A stretch of 19,647 bases of DNA from positions 1-19,647 of the forward strand of contig DLLE01000018.1 in the NCBI GenBank assembly GCA_002477955.1, in the 5' to 3' direction. The translations under genes and the position numbers were made by a program. Shown here piece after piece: positions 6,928-14,917 of the stretch (position 1 is its first letter; each line of letters starts with the position of its first letter). Source of the stretch: Treponema sp. UBA7570. GTDB taxonomy: Bacteria; Spirochaetota; Spirochaetia; Treponematales; Treponemataceae. The notes under the pieces were generated by a model, which was given only the letters and a program-made list of their open reading frames with translations, searched no databases and was not told the origin of the DNA.

Positions 6928-7710
6928 ATGCAATTTTTTGATACTCACGCTCACATCGGGCTTATTTACGATGATCCTATTGAACAGTTACGCGTTATTA
7001 CTCAGGCACGCCTTGCCGGAGTTACACGCATCGTTTCTATCAATAATTCTCTGATTGACTTTAAGAAAGTTTACCAGACTTTAAAAGCGATTCCGGGAAT
7101 TTATCATGCTGTCGGTGTTGCTCCATCTGAAGTTACAACTCCGGGAAAAGATTGGATTGATATTATTGAAGAAAGTCTTTCTTTGCCAAATGTTGTTGCT
7201 GTTGGCGAAACTGGTCTTGATTATTTTAAGCAGTTTGGCGACAAACGCACACAGATGGAGCTTTTTATTACTCAGCTTGAGCTTGCAGAAAAGCATCAGC
7301 TCCCTGTAATTATTCATAACCGTGATGCAGGAAAAGATATTTTTGATGTATTAAAGCACAGAATTCCTTCAAAAGGCGCAATTTTGCATTGTTATAGCGA
7401 AGATGCTCCTTTTGCAAAAAAATGTCTTGAAGCTGGATTTAACGTTTATTTTTCTTTTGCAGGAAATTTGACTTATCGCAACGCAAGAAATTTGCACGAA
7501 ACGGTTTTGAATATTCCTCATGACAGAATTTTAATCGAAACAGAAAGCCCGTTCATGATTCCTGCCGAATTCCGCGAGAAAAAACGCACAATGCCGGCTT
7601 ATTTGCCTTCAACTGCAAAATTCCTTGCAGAAATGCTGGAAGTTCCTCTGGAAGATTTGAGCAAGCAGCTTTGGACAAACAGCTGTAAAGTTTTCAATTT
7701 GCCGGAATAA
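6928..7710 (+). CDS. TatD family metal-dependent hydrolase
   Basis: 260 residues, the usual length for TatD-like DNases of the amidohydrolase superfamily. Visible metal-site motifs are DTHAH (5-9), the Glu of GETGLDY (E94), H130 in HNRDA and H154 in HCYS. Two conserved positions differ: the GxHPH-type motif reads GVAPS with Ala at 65, and the canonical ETD[SA]P catalytic Asp is Glu (ETESP, E206). The fold is not in doubt, but nuclease activity should not be assumed. Homologues act as 3'-5' exonucleases or D-aminoacyl-tRNA deacylases. The start follows a GGAAGA ribosome-binding site. dusB begins on the base after the stop. In Bacillus a tatD homologue (yabD) is also not far from yaaR and yaaT, so part of an old neighbourhood may be kept here. 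Confidence 0.92.
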   Translation: MQFFDTHAHIGLIYDDPIEQLRVITQARLAGVTRIVSINNSLIDFKKVYQTLKAIPGIYHAVGVAPSEVTTPGKDWIDIIEESLSLPNVVAVGETGLDYFKQFGDKRTQMELFITQLELAEKHQLPVIIHNRDAGKDIFDVLKHRIPSKGAILHCYSEDAPFAKKCLEAGFNVYFSFAGNLTYRNARNLHETVLNIPHDRILIETESPFMIPAEFREKKRTMPAYLPSTAKFLAEMLEVPLEDLSKQLWTNSCKVFNLPE

Positions 7711-8691
7711 ATGAGCTCTCTTTATCATCCAGTTTCTATTGGTTCTCTCAATTTAGGCGGGAATGTTTTTCTTGCTCCTATGGCAGATTTTTCCGATGCA
7801 AGCTATCGAAGTATTTGTGCTGACTGCGGCATGGATTTTGGATATACGGAACTAATCAGTTCTGAAGCGCTTGTTCGGGATAATAAAAAAACTCTTGAGA
7901 TGATGAGGCGTGCGCCGAACGAAAAGGCTTATGCCGTTCAGATTTTTGGTTCTTTGCCGGAAACCATGGCGCATGCGGCAGAAATTGTTCGAAAAGAAAC
8001 TCGATGCGAATGTATTGATATAAATTGTGGTTGTCCGGTTCCTAAGGTTACAAAAACTGGAGCTGGAAGCGTTTTGACTCGTGAGCCGGAAAAACTTTAC
8101 TTAATTACAAAAGCTGTTGTTCAGGCCGTGGATGTGCCGGTTTCTGTAAAAATTCGTACTGGCTGGGATTCAAAACACATAACTTTTAAGGAATGTGCTC
8201 AGGCGGCGATTGAAGCTGGGGCAAAGGCAATTACTTTGCATGGAAGAACAGCGGTTCAGGGTTATGGCGGAAGTGCCGATTGGAATTCAATCAAAGAACT
8301 TGTTGAGTATGTTAATGGAAGAATTTGTGTTTTTGGAAACGGCGACATAAAAACTCCGCAAGATGCTCAGCGCATGCTCACAGAAACAAAATGCGATGGA
8401 ATAATGATTGGAAGAGCCGCTCAAGGAAATCCATTTATTTTTAAGCGGGTGCGGGAATATCTGACGGAAGGCACAGTTTCTGAAATTTCAATGTCAGAGA
8501 GTTTGGCAATGGGATTTAAGGAAATGCAGCTTTTGGTTGATTCAATCGGCGAAAAAGCAGCTTGCCTTAAAATGCGCGGCCGTTTTAGCAACTACATAAA
8601 AGGCTTTGACGGAGCAAAAGAACTTCGCTTAAAAGTTATTGCCTGTTCAACGCAAAATGAATTTAAAGAGGTTTTGCAGCAGTATCTGTAA
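7711..8691 (+). CDS. dusB: tRNA-dihydrouridine synthase (DusB type)
   Basis: 326 residues of an FMN-dependent enzyme that reduces uridine to dihydrouridine in the tRNA D-loop, using NAD(P)H. The N-terminal TIM barrel shows LAPMAD (21-26) for FMN binding, VQIFGS (76-81), INCGCPVPKV (104-113) with the catalytic Cys 108, KIRTGW for RNA and flavin contact, ITLHGRT, FGNGDI and IMIGRAAQGNPF. A helical C-terminal RNA-binding domain follows (about 250-326). Length and motifs fit the DusB subgroup. The ATG abuts the tatD stop (TAAATG), so translation is coupled and no separate ribosome-binding site is needed. The 82-base gap downstream separates it from the next transcription unit. Confidence 0.93.
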   Translation: MSSLYHPVSIGSLNLGGNVFLAPMADFSDASYRSICADCGMDFGYTELISSEALVRDNKKTLEMMRRAPNEKAYAVQIFGSLPETMAHAAEIVRKETRCECIDINCGCPVPKVTKTGAGSVLTREPEKLYLITKAVVQAVDVPVSVKIRTGWDSKHITFKECAQAAIEAGAKAITLHGRTAVQGYGGSADWNSIKELVEYVNGRICVFGNGDIKTPQDAQRMLTETKCDGIMIGRAAQGNPFIFKRVREYLTEGTVSEISMSESLAMGFKEMQLLVDSIGEKAACLKMRGRFSNYIKGFDGAKELRLKVIACSTQNEFKEVLQQYL

Positions 8692-8733
8692 CGGCTAAAT
8701 CAAAAAACTGTTTTTTCTTATGTTTTTGTCGGG

Positions 8734-8762
8734 TTGTAAAAAACTTTTTTTAAATTTAGAAT
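8734..8762 (+). promoter_or_regulatory. Possible promoter immediately before the 528-residue protein
   Basis: TTGTAA (8734-8739) and TAGAAT (8757-8762) are 17 bases apart, with four and five matches to the sigma-70 consensus. The ATG at 8774 is only 11 bases beyond the -10 box, so the leader would be about five bases long. No Shine-Dalgarno is present before that ATG. Confidence 0.4.
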
Positions 8763-8773
8763 AAATAGTTGTT

Positions 8774-10360
8774 ATGGGGATTTTATCATTTTTAACTGAC
8801 ATTTTTGAATCAATTTTTATGGCCTCGTCCCCGGAAGTAAAGAAAAAACAGGCTTTGCATAAAATTGAACAGGAATTAAAGCTGATTCAGCCGGTGATTT
8901 TTAAAAACGGTTTTTTGCAGCCGAATTTTGCCGAGCTTTTTAGAATTCTTTTTGAAAATTCAAAAATTCTTGAAGAATTGCTTTCTCAGACAATTTGCAG
9001 CGCAGACATAAAACGAAAGACCTTTTATGAAGCTCAGCTTTTATTAACTGGATTTTCTGATATAAATCAGGAAAAACTCGAAAATCTTGGATTGGAAAAA
9101 AGAAAGCAGGAAGTTCTTGATTCGAATTTGCCAATGAGCAGGGTTTTTGAAAATCAAAGACATACTTTAGAATATCTTTTAAAAGAATTGAATTCACCGG
9201 AATTTTTTAAAATTGATGAAATTATTGCGTCCTTGCAGCAGTTGAACGACGTCTGTCAATTCAATTATTTGAATATAATTCATAATTTTGACCCGAATTA
9301 TTCCGCTTTGATTTCTGGTTATAAGGCAGATTTTTTTGCCTGCGTTCCAGAGGCAATGGCAAATTCTCTATTAGATTTTTATTATCTTACGGCGCATTTT
9401 AAAATAACTTCAGCGCTCGGACGGGCAGTTGTCGCCTTGGCAGAAATACGCAGTGGCGGAAAAAAATTTGATTCTGCAAGTTCAGAAAAATATCTCGAAG
9501 CCTTAAAAAAAATGAATTCGGTTCTTGTAAAATTTCTTAAGCCCGAAATTCAATTAGAAGTGATTCGTCTCGCTAAAAAAGAACCAGAGCTTGTTCCTCA
9601 GACTGCAAGTTATAAACCTGGCTCGCGCTATCGTTTTGCAGATTTTATGAAAGAAAAATTTGTTTCCGACGAAACGAGAATTAAAACCGAAATTAAGGAC
9701 AGCACGATTTCGACAGATTTAAAAAAACTTTTTGAAGAAAATCCGCTTGAAGAATTTTTTGCCTATAACAGCCAGAACAGTGCAAATATACGGTCTAATT
9801 GTACAAAATCATACGATTGGATTACACCTTTGCAGATTGAAAAAACGTTTGCAGTTCATTATTTTACGGATTCGATTCAAAATCTTCTTGAAGACATTGT
9901 AATTGAAGGCTTTTTTGAAAATCCGTCGATTAAAAAATCTTTTTCAGATGCGGTTTACGGCTGCGAAGAATGTGTAAAGGCTTTGGGAGAATTTGACAGC
10001 TCTTTTGAACGTGAAGGAAAAAACGATCAGGCAGTTATCGAAGGTTTTATCCGTGACGGTCAGCGCGATGCAGATTTTGTAAAAAAATTGGAAGCAACTG
10101 TCGATAATATAAATGCACAGGCTTATGAAACTGTTCAAAATTTTGCATCGCAGTTCTTTGATTTGTACAGACAGATTGGCGACCTTTTTATTGATTCAAA
10201 AAAAGTAAAGCCAGATTTATGTTCAAATATAAAAGTTTTGCTGGGCTCTTCACGAAACAGAGAAAATTCCAACAGGCTGGAAACTCAGCTGGAAAAGTGG
10301 GCAATTTTTCTTGAAATAATGAAGAATTACGTTATAGTTGGAGAGGTCGAAAGGAAATGA
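8774..10360 (+). CDS. Uncharacterised helical protein, possibly DUF5312 family
   Basis: I do not recognise an enzymatic motif in this 528-residue protein. From memory, the opening (MGILSFLTDIFESIF, then a Lys-rich segment and repeated amphipathic helices) resembles a spirochaete-specific family annotated as DUF5312; this is tentative. The protein is mostly helical, charged, cytoplasmic, with no signal peptide or convincing membrane segment. A candidate amphipathic N-terminal helix (1-17) could touch the membrane. The frame is closed by a TAA four codons upstream, so 8774 is the first possible ATG; residue 16 is a second Met, with no better ribosome-binding site. Its TGA overlaps the ATG of the diguanylate cyclase gene by four bases (ATGA), so the two proteins are made together and may work together in c-di-GMP signalling. 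Confidence 0.8.
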   Translation: MGILSFLTDIFESIFMASSPEVKKKQALHKIEQELKLIQPVIFKNGFLQPNFAELFRILFENSKILEELLSQTICSADIKRKTFYEAQLLLTGFSDINQEKLENLGLEKRKQEVLDSNLPMSRVFENQRHTLEYLLKELNSPEFFKIDEIIASLQQLNDVCQFNYLNIIHNFDPNYSALISGYKADFFACVPEAMANSLLDFYYLTAHFKITSALGRAVVALAEIRSGGKKFDSASSEKYLEALKKMNSVLVKFLKPEIQLEVIRLAKKEPELVPQTASYKPGSRYRFADFMKEKFVSDETRIKTEIKDSTISTDLKKLFEENPLEEFFAYNSQNSANIRSNCTKSYDWITPLQIEKTFAVHYFTDSIQNLLEDIVIEGFFENPSIKKSFSDAVYGCEECVKALGEFDSSFEREGKNDQAVIEGFIRDGQRDADFVKKLEATVDNINAQAYETVQNFASQFFDLYRQIGDLFIDSKKVKPDLCSNIKVLLGSSRNRENSNRLETQLEKWAIFLEIMKNYVIVGEVERK

Positions 10361-11481
10361 GTCAAAATTTATCACATTCAGAACTAACTCCAAATTTAAA
10401 TCCCGAATATGCTGAAATTGTCAGTCAATATGAAAAGAAGATTTATGATTTAAAGACACTTCTGGAAATTTCTCGTTCGCTTTGTTCGACAATTGAATTT
10501 TCGCAGTTGATTGAGTCAATTCTCTATACTTGCATGGGACAGTTTAGGGTTTTGGGGGCCGGTGTTTTTGTTCCTGAGCCTTTGGATTCGGATTATTTTG
10601 TTTTGAACAGAAACTATAACGGTCTTGAACTTGATCCGAATGTAACTTATAAAATTTCAGTGTCTAATCCGCTCATAAATGTTATTACAAAAACTGACAG
10701 AGTTTTTACGATTGATGAATTAAAGGCGGAAGTTCCAGCCTATGCGGATTTGGAACCGATCTCTTCTTTAAAGCCGTCATTGATTGTTCCGCTTGTTCAA
10801 AAAAATCATCTTGACGGAATTTTGGTGCTTGGCGAAAAAATTTCTTTGCCTGAAGAGCAAGGCTACAGCTCGTACGAAAAAGAATTGATTTTGACAATTG
10901 CCTCTCTTGCTGCTGTTGCGATTTATAATTCAACTTTGCTCGAACGTTCTTCTACCGATATGATGACGCACTTAAAACTGAAATATTTTTTCTACAATGT
11001 GCTTACGGACAAGCTTGATGTTGCTATGACGCAAAATTTGCCGCTTGCTGTAATTATGTTCGATATTGATTTTTTTAAAAGATTTAATGACACTTACGGT
11101 CATGCCTGCGGAGATTATGTTTTGCAGACAGTTGCAAAAATTATACGCTCATGCATTCGTTCCTGCGATTTAGCAAGCCGTTACGGTGGAGAAGAATTCA
11201 CCGTCATGCTGGACAAAACCGGAAAAGACGATGCAATGACTGTTGCAGAAAGAATCAGACAGCATGTTGAAGAGTATGATTTTTGTTACGAAAATCAGCA
11301 TGTAAAAGTTACGATTTCGATAGGCGTTACGGTTTTTGATTCTGAAAAAAATCTTGTTTCTTCGCCAAAGCAGCTTGTTGATCAGGCTGACCAGGCTCTT
11401 TATGTTTCAAAACGCAGCGGAAGAAACCGGGTAACTTTTGCAGACGAGAGACTTATTTCCGAAATTAAAATTACTGAATAA
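10357..11481 (+). CDS. GAF-GGDEF diguanylate cyclase
   Basis: 374 residues: a short N-terminal helix (about 20-40), a GAF-like sensor domain (about 40-195) and a GGDEF domain (about 200-360). The active site reads GGEEF (277-281), an allowed variant of GGDEF, with metal-binding FDIDFFK (235-241), N244 and D253. An intact inhibitory RxxD site (RSCD, 268-271) lies exactly five residues before GGEEF. It should therefore make c-di-GMP from two GTP and be product-inhibited. There is no signal peptide or membrane segment, so it senses a cytoplasmic cue or a partner. The ATG lies in an ATGA overlap with the upstream gene, preceded by AAAGGA. The rhomboid gene starts five bases after its stop. Confidence 0.95.
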   Translation: MSQNLSHSELTPNLNPEYAEIVSQYEKKIYDLKTLLEISRSLCSTIEFSQLIESILYTCMGQFRVLGAGVFVPEPLDSDYFVLNRNYNGLELDPNVTYKISVSNPLINVITKTDRVFTIDELKAEVPAYADLEPISSLKPSLIVPLVQKNHLDGILVLGEKISLPEEQGYSSYEKELILTIASLAAVAIYNSTLLERSSTDMMTHLKLKYFFYNVLTDKLDVAMTQNLPLAVIMFDIDFFKRFNDTYGHACGDYVLQTVAKIIRSCIRSCDLASRYGGEEFTVMLDKTGKDDAMTVAERIRQHVEEYDFCYENQHVKVTISIGVTVFDSEKNLVSSPKQLVDQADQALYVSKRSGRNRVTFADERLISEIKITE

Positions 11482-11486
11482 AAAAT

Positions 11487-12122
11487 ATGGCATCGATAAT
11501 ACGAAAACCTTTTAAATACAGTTTTAAAAATGCAACGATAATAATCGTTCTTATAAATGCAGGAATTTTTTTGCTTGAAAAAATGTTTCCGCAAATTCAA
11601 TATTTTTGTTCACTGAACGTCTATAACTGTTTTGTATACAAAATGTTTTGGCAGCCTTTTACTTATATGTTCATACACGGAAGTTTTACCCATGTTTTGT
11701 TTAATATGATTGGACTTTTTTGTTTTGGACTTGCGGTTGAAAAGGCGATTGGCACAAAAGAATTTGTTTTGATGTATCTTCTGATTGGTTTTGCAGGCGG
11801 AATTTTTTCTTTGGCGGTTTATTATTTTTTCGGACTGTACAAAGTTTTTTTGATGGGCGCCAGCGGAGCGGTTTACGGAATTTTGCTTGCTTATGCAATT
11901 CTTTTTCCAAGAAGCACAATTTTTATTTGGGGATTGATTCCAGTTCCTGCGCCGATTTTGGTTCTTTCTTATGCTCTGATTGAATTTTTTGAACAGTTTT
12001 TTTCGTTTAGGGACGGAGTTGCACATTCTGTTCATTTGGCAGGATTTGCATTTGCCTGGCTGTATTTTGTTGTAAGGTTTGGAATAAATCCGTTAAAAGT
12101 ATGGAAAAACGCTTACCGATAA
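11487..12122 (+). CDS. Rhomboid family intramembrane serine protease
   Basis: 211 residues with about six membrane helices. The rhomboid signature is complete: HGSFTHVLFNM (64-74), with the His and Asn of the oxyanion region (H69, N73), the catalytic Ser in GASGAVYG (S126), and the catalytic His in HLAGF (H183). It should cleave single-pass membrane proteins within the bilayer; its substrates cannot be told. The short N-terminal tail has no extra domain. The ATG is five bases after the diguanylate cyclase stop and has no clear Shine-Dalgarno, so it probably relies on coupling. The last 22 bases overlap the start of the next gene in another frame. Confidence 0.93.
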   Translation: MASIIRKPFKYSFKNATIIIVLINAGIFLLEKMFPQIQYFCSLNVYNCFVYKMFWQPFTYMFIHGSFTHVLFNMIGLFCFGLAVEKAIGTKEFVLMYLLIGFAGGIFSLAVYYFFGLYKVFLMGASGAVYGILLAYAILFPRSTIFIWGLIPVPAPILVLSYALIEFFEQFFSFRDGVAHSVHLAGFAFAWLYFVVRFGINPLKVWKNAYR

Positions 12123-12820
12123 TTTTGTTTTTTTCGATTTTTGTTTTTTTGAACGTGAATTTGAATTCAATTTTTGCCCAAAATTTAAATCAGGAGCGGA
12201 AAATTCAAATTCTTTTGTGGGCAGAAAAAGAAGCTTTTCCAGGTTTTATTTGGAATGAAGAGGAAAAAAATCTTGATTTGGAAAAAAACGAAAACGTTCT
12301 TCCGGTAAACCGTTTAAAAAAAACTGCGCCTTTTTTTGTTCAAGGAATGCTTTACGGTTGGAAAGTTGAATATACTCCTTACGATAAAGCCCGCGGTGTT
12401 AAGGAATATTTGAATTTTGAGCCGGTTCAAGAGCTTACGCAAAGTGAATTAAATTCTATTCAATATAAAAATCCGGCTTTTAAAGATGACAGGCTTTATT
12501 GTCGTGTTGAATTTGAAAGAAGTGAATTTCAGCAGAATCTTTATAAATCGTGGCAAACTGTAAAAAATCCGAGAATTCGTGGTGTTGGCTATGGAAAACT
12601 TCAAGACGGTTTTGCCGGAATTGAGCAGGCCTGCGCAGAAGCAATAAAAAATGCAGTTCGGGAATATTGGCGCGCGCAAATTAAAAATAAACCAAAAGAA
12701 ATAGAAAGCAGACTTTTAATCTGTTGTGCTCCGGTGATTGGCGTTGAGGCCGGCCGCTATCGTGTTATGCTTGATTTTTTTATGGAAACCGATAGAATAT
12801 TAAATTACGAAATGTTTTGA
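12101..12820 (+). CDS. Exported protein of unknown function
   Basis: 239 residues. Residues 1-26 form a signal peptide: basic MEKR, a hydrophobic core rich in Phe, Ile and Leu, and a possible cleavage after SIFA before QNLN. No lipobox Cys is present, so a periplasmic or outer-membrane location is likely. The mature part is charged, with a helix DGFAGIEQACAEAIKNAV (about 168-185) and a late strand RYRVMLDFFMETD. The pattern of a Gly-rich turn, an Ala-rich helix and a strand is faintly like LPP20/FlgT-type modules, but I cannot assign it. The start overlaps the rhomboid gene by 22 bases; the signal peptide beginning at this ATG supports the choice. No Shine-Dalgarno is obvious. It is the fourth gene of the run starting at 8774. 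Confidence 0.78.
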   Translation: MEKRLPIILFFSIFVFLNVNLNSIFAQNLNQERKIQILLWAEKEAFPGFIWNEEEKNLDLEKNENVLPVNRLKKTAPFFVQGMLYGWKVEYTPYDKARGVKEYLNFEPVQELTQSELNSIQYKNPAFKDDRLYCRVEFERSEFQQNLYKSWQTVKNPRIRGVGYGKLQDGFAGIEQACAEAIKNAVREYWRAQIKNKPKEIESRLLICCAPVIGVEAGRYRVMLDFFMETDRILNYEMF

Positions 12821-12857
12821 AGCATAAAATTATCGGGGGTTGGGGAGGAATTTAATA

Positions 12858-13253
12858 ATGAAAAAAATTTGTGCCATTGCAGCAGCAGTATTTTGTTTTT
12901 CTGCCGTTGCATTTGCAGACGAAATTGACGATCTTTTAAAACCTAAGCCGGATAACGGAATTGAAACAATTATTCCGGAAGACCAGCATGTTACAAATAA
13001 AACCGCTAAGGTTGAGCTACAGTATACTCCGCTTACTGACGAAGTACGCTTGTTCTATACTTGCCATGCAGTAGCTTTTGATCAGGGCGAGGCAATGAAT
13101 ACAGCGCTTGCTGTTTTGAAAGATTTTCAGGATCAGCACGATGAATATTACGGATATAAATATATGAAACGCGATACCGTAAAATACTACAAAGACGAAA
13201 AAACAGGCTTTAAGTGGGCTATGTATCAGTCTTTTGTTAGGTTTCAGCGTTAA
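12858..13253 (+). CDS. Small exported protein of unknown function
   Basis: 131 residues. A clear Sec signal peptide (MKKICAIAAA, then a hydrophobic core) ends in AFA, with cleavage expected after residue 20 before DEIDDLL. The mature protein is about 111 residues, acidic at the start, with DQGEAMNTALAVLKDF forming a helix around 79-94 and a Tyr/Lys-rich end. No Cys lipobox is present. The ATG at 12858 is favoured by a strong GGGGAGGA with nine bases spacing and by the signal peptide; the frame is open from 12840, but that would put the ribosome-binding site inside the gene. It is 37 bases after the other exported protein and is followed by a terminator-like hairpin. Possibly periplasmic; no family recognised. 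Confidence 0.8.
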   Translation: MKKICAIAAAVFCFSAVAFADEIDDLLKPKPDNGIETIIPEDQHVTNKTAKVELQYTPLTDEVRLFYTCHAVAFDQGEAMNTALAVLKDFQDQHDEYYGYKYMKRDTVKYYKDEKTGFKWAMYQSFVRFQR

Positions 13254-13280
13254 ATAAAAAACAAATTTTTGTCAGAAATA

Positions 13281-13318
13281 TGAGCTGGATTCCAAACGGA
13301 AACTGGCTCAAATTTTTT
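13281..13318 (+). terminator. Terminator-like hairpin between the exported protein gene and pheS
   Basis: TGAGC (13281-13285) pairs with GCTCA (13306-13310). Inside it TGG pairs with CTG through two wobbles, one A-A mismatch follows, and TTCC (13290-13293) pairs with GGAA (13298-13301) around an AAAC loop. Six T residues follow at 13313-13318. It could end the transcription unit that starts at 8774. Because the pheS ATG is only 20 bases beyond, with no good promoter in between, it may instead act as a read-through or attenuation point for pheS. Confidence 0.55.
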
Positions 13319-13337
13319 ATACCGGCGTTGCTGGAAA

Positions 13338-14906
13338 ATGGAATTAAAAATGGATATTCAGAATATTATTAAAAATCTTCACCCACTCGAAATTAAAGTT
13401 CTCTTAAAATATACAGAAAAAGATGAATTGAGTTCAGAAAAACTTCAGAAAGAACTTGGCTACAAAGAAGGTCATGCCAATCAGGCTTTTAGCTGGCTTG
13501 GCGGAAAAGAACTTTTAAACGTTGAGCGCCGTATTCCACATACTTTTTACGAAATTACAGATTTGGGGCGCAATTTTGCAGAAAATGGCACTCCAGAAGA
13601 AAAAATCATTGCATACGTAAAAGACAATGGAGCAAAAACTCTGCCGGAAATTGCAGCTGGAATTGGTCTTGAACAGAGAGATGTTGGTTCTGCCTTTGGT
13701 CCGCTTTCAAAAGATGGCGTTTTAAAAATGAATGCCGAAAAAAAAGCCGAATATACAGGTGCTCAGACTCCTGCAAGAATTACGCTTGCCCGCGAAGTTC
13801 TTAAAAAGGCGGCTGGAGCAGAAAACGGCCAGTTGGAAAGCGCTTCTTTGTCCGAAGAAGAAAAAACTGCAATTGCATCTTACGCAAAAAAACGTGGTGC
13901 GGCCGACAGTGCTTTTAAAATCATTGAACGCGAAACCGTAATTTATAAATTTACTCCGGCGATTGGCGAAGTTGTTGAGGCTCTCAAAAAAGCAGGAATT
14001 ACTGGAAACGAAATTGGAGAACTTACTCCAAAAATGCTTGAAACAGGCGATTGGAAAAAAGGCACATTCCGCGGTTATAACATTGCAATTCCGCCGGCAC
14101 GCATTATTCCTGGACGCACAAACCCTTATGTGCAGTTTCTTGAACATGTAAAAGACAAATTATGTTCTCTTGGTTTTGAAGAATATGACGGTCCGCTTGT
14201 AGAAACAGAATTCTGGAATGGCGATGCGCTTTTTATGCCTCAGTTCCACGCTGCCCGCGATATTCACGATGTTTACCGTATAAAAAATCCGACACATGCA
14301 AAATCAATAGAAGAGCCTTGGCTTTCAAACGTTGCCGAAACTCACAAAAACGGCGGAAATACAGGAAGCCGTGGCTGGAATTATGATTTTGACCACGAAT
14401 TTACACGCCGTTTAGTTTTGCGTTCGCAGGGAACCGTTCTTTCGGCTCATCAGTTGCACAAAGCAAAAGTTCCGGGAAAATATTTTGGTATTGCCCGCTG
14501 TTTCCGCTATGACAAGGTTGATGCAACTCATCTTTCTGACTTTTACCAGACAGAAGGAATTATTGCCGGAAATGATGTGAATTTGCGCACTTTGCTCGGT
14601 ATGCTTGAAATGTTTGCAAAAGAAGTTGCCGGCGCAACAGAAGTTAAATATGTTCCGGGATACTTTCCGTTTACAGAACCGTCAGTAGAAGTTCATATCA
14701 AGCACCCTGTTTTGGGCTGGTTTGAACTTGGCGGAGCAGGAATTTTTAGACCAGAAGTAACAAAAGCTCAGGGACTTGACTGTCCAGTTCTTGCCTGGGG
14801 AATGGGAATTGATCGTATGGCTCTCATGGCGCTGGGATTGAACGATTTGCGAGAACTTTTCAGCGAAGATATAGAAGAAGTTCGTTTAAGAAAAGTAAAA
14901 TTCTAG
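13338..14906 (+). CDS. pheS: Phenylalanine-tRNA ligase alpha subunit, archaeal/eukaryotic type
   Basis: 522 residues, far longer than the roughly 330-350 of ordinary bacterial PheS. The N-terminal 200 or so residues are winged-helix-like modules (SSEKLQKELGYKEG, TLPEIAAGIGLEQRD), as in archaeal and eukaryotic alpha chains. The class II core follows: TNPYVQFLEHVK (261-272, motif 1 region), RCFRYDKVDATHLSDFYQTEG (387-407, motif 2; the DATHL form is the archaeal-type version), FPFTEPSVEVH (443-453) for Phe binding, and motif 3 GMGIDRMAL (488-496). It charges tRNA-Phe together with PheT. pheT is not adjacent: a terminator and a gene on the other strand follow. ATGs at 13338 and 13350 are both possible; neither has a strong ribosome-binding site (GGAAA before the first, GGAATTA before the second). 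Confidence 0.95.
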   Translation: MELKMDIQNIIKNLHPLEIKVLLKYTEKDELSSEKLQKELGYKEGHANQAFSWLGGKELLNVERRIPHTFYEITDLGRNFAENGTPEEKIIAYVKDNGAKTLPEIAAGIGLEQRDVGSAFGPLSKDGVLKMNAEKKAEYTGAQTPARITLAREVLKKAAGAENGQLESASLSEEEKTAIASYAKKRGAADSAFKIIERETVIYKFTPAIGEVVEALKKAGITGNEIGELTPKMLETGDWKKGTFRGYNIAIPPARIIPGRTNPYVQFLEHVKDKLCSLGFEEYDGPLVETEFWNGDALFMPQFHAARDIHDVYRIKNPTHAKSIEEPWLSNVAETHKNGGNTGSRGWNYDFDHEFTRRLVLRSQGTVLSAHQLHKAKVPGKYFGIARCFRYDKVDATHLSDFYQTEGIIAGNDVNLRTLLGMLEMFAKEVAGATEVKYVPGYFPFTEPSVEVHIKHPVLGWFELGGAGIFRPEVTKAQGLDCPVLAWGMGIDRMALMALGLNDLRELFSEDIEEVRLRKVKF

Positions 14907-14917
14907 GTAAATTGAGA

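Noticed and set aside
8703..8716. A-run, CTG, T-run after dusB as a terminator
   Set aside because: The stem would be only A-T pairs with no G-C core, too weak for a normal intrinsic terminator.
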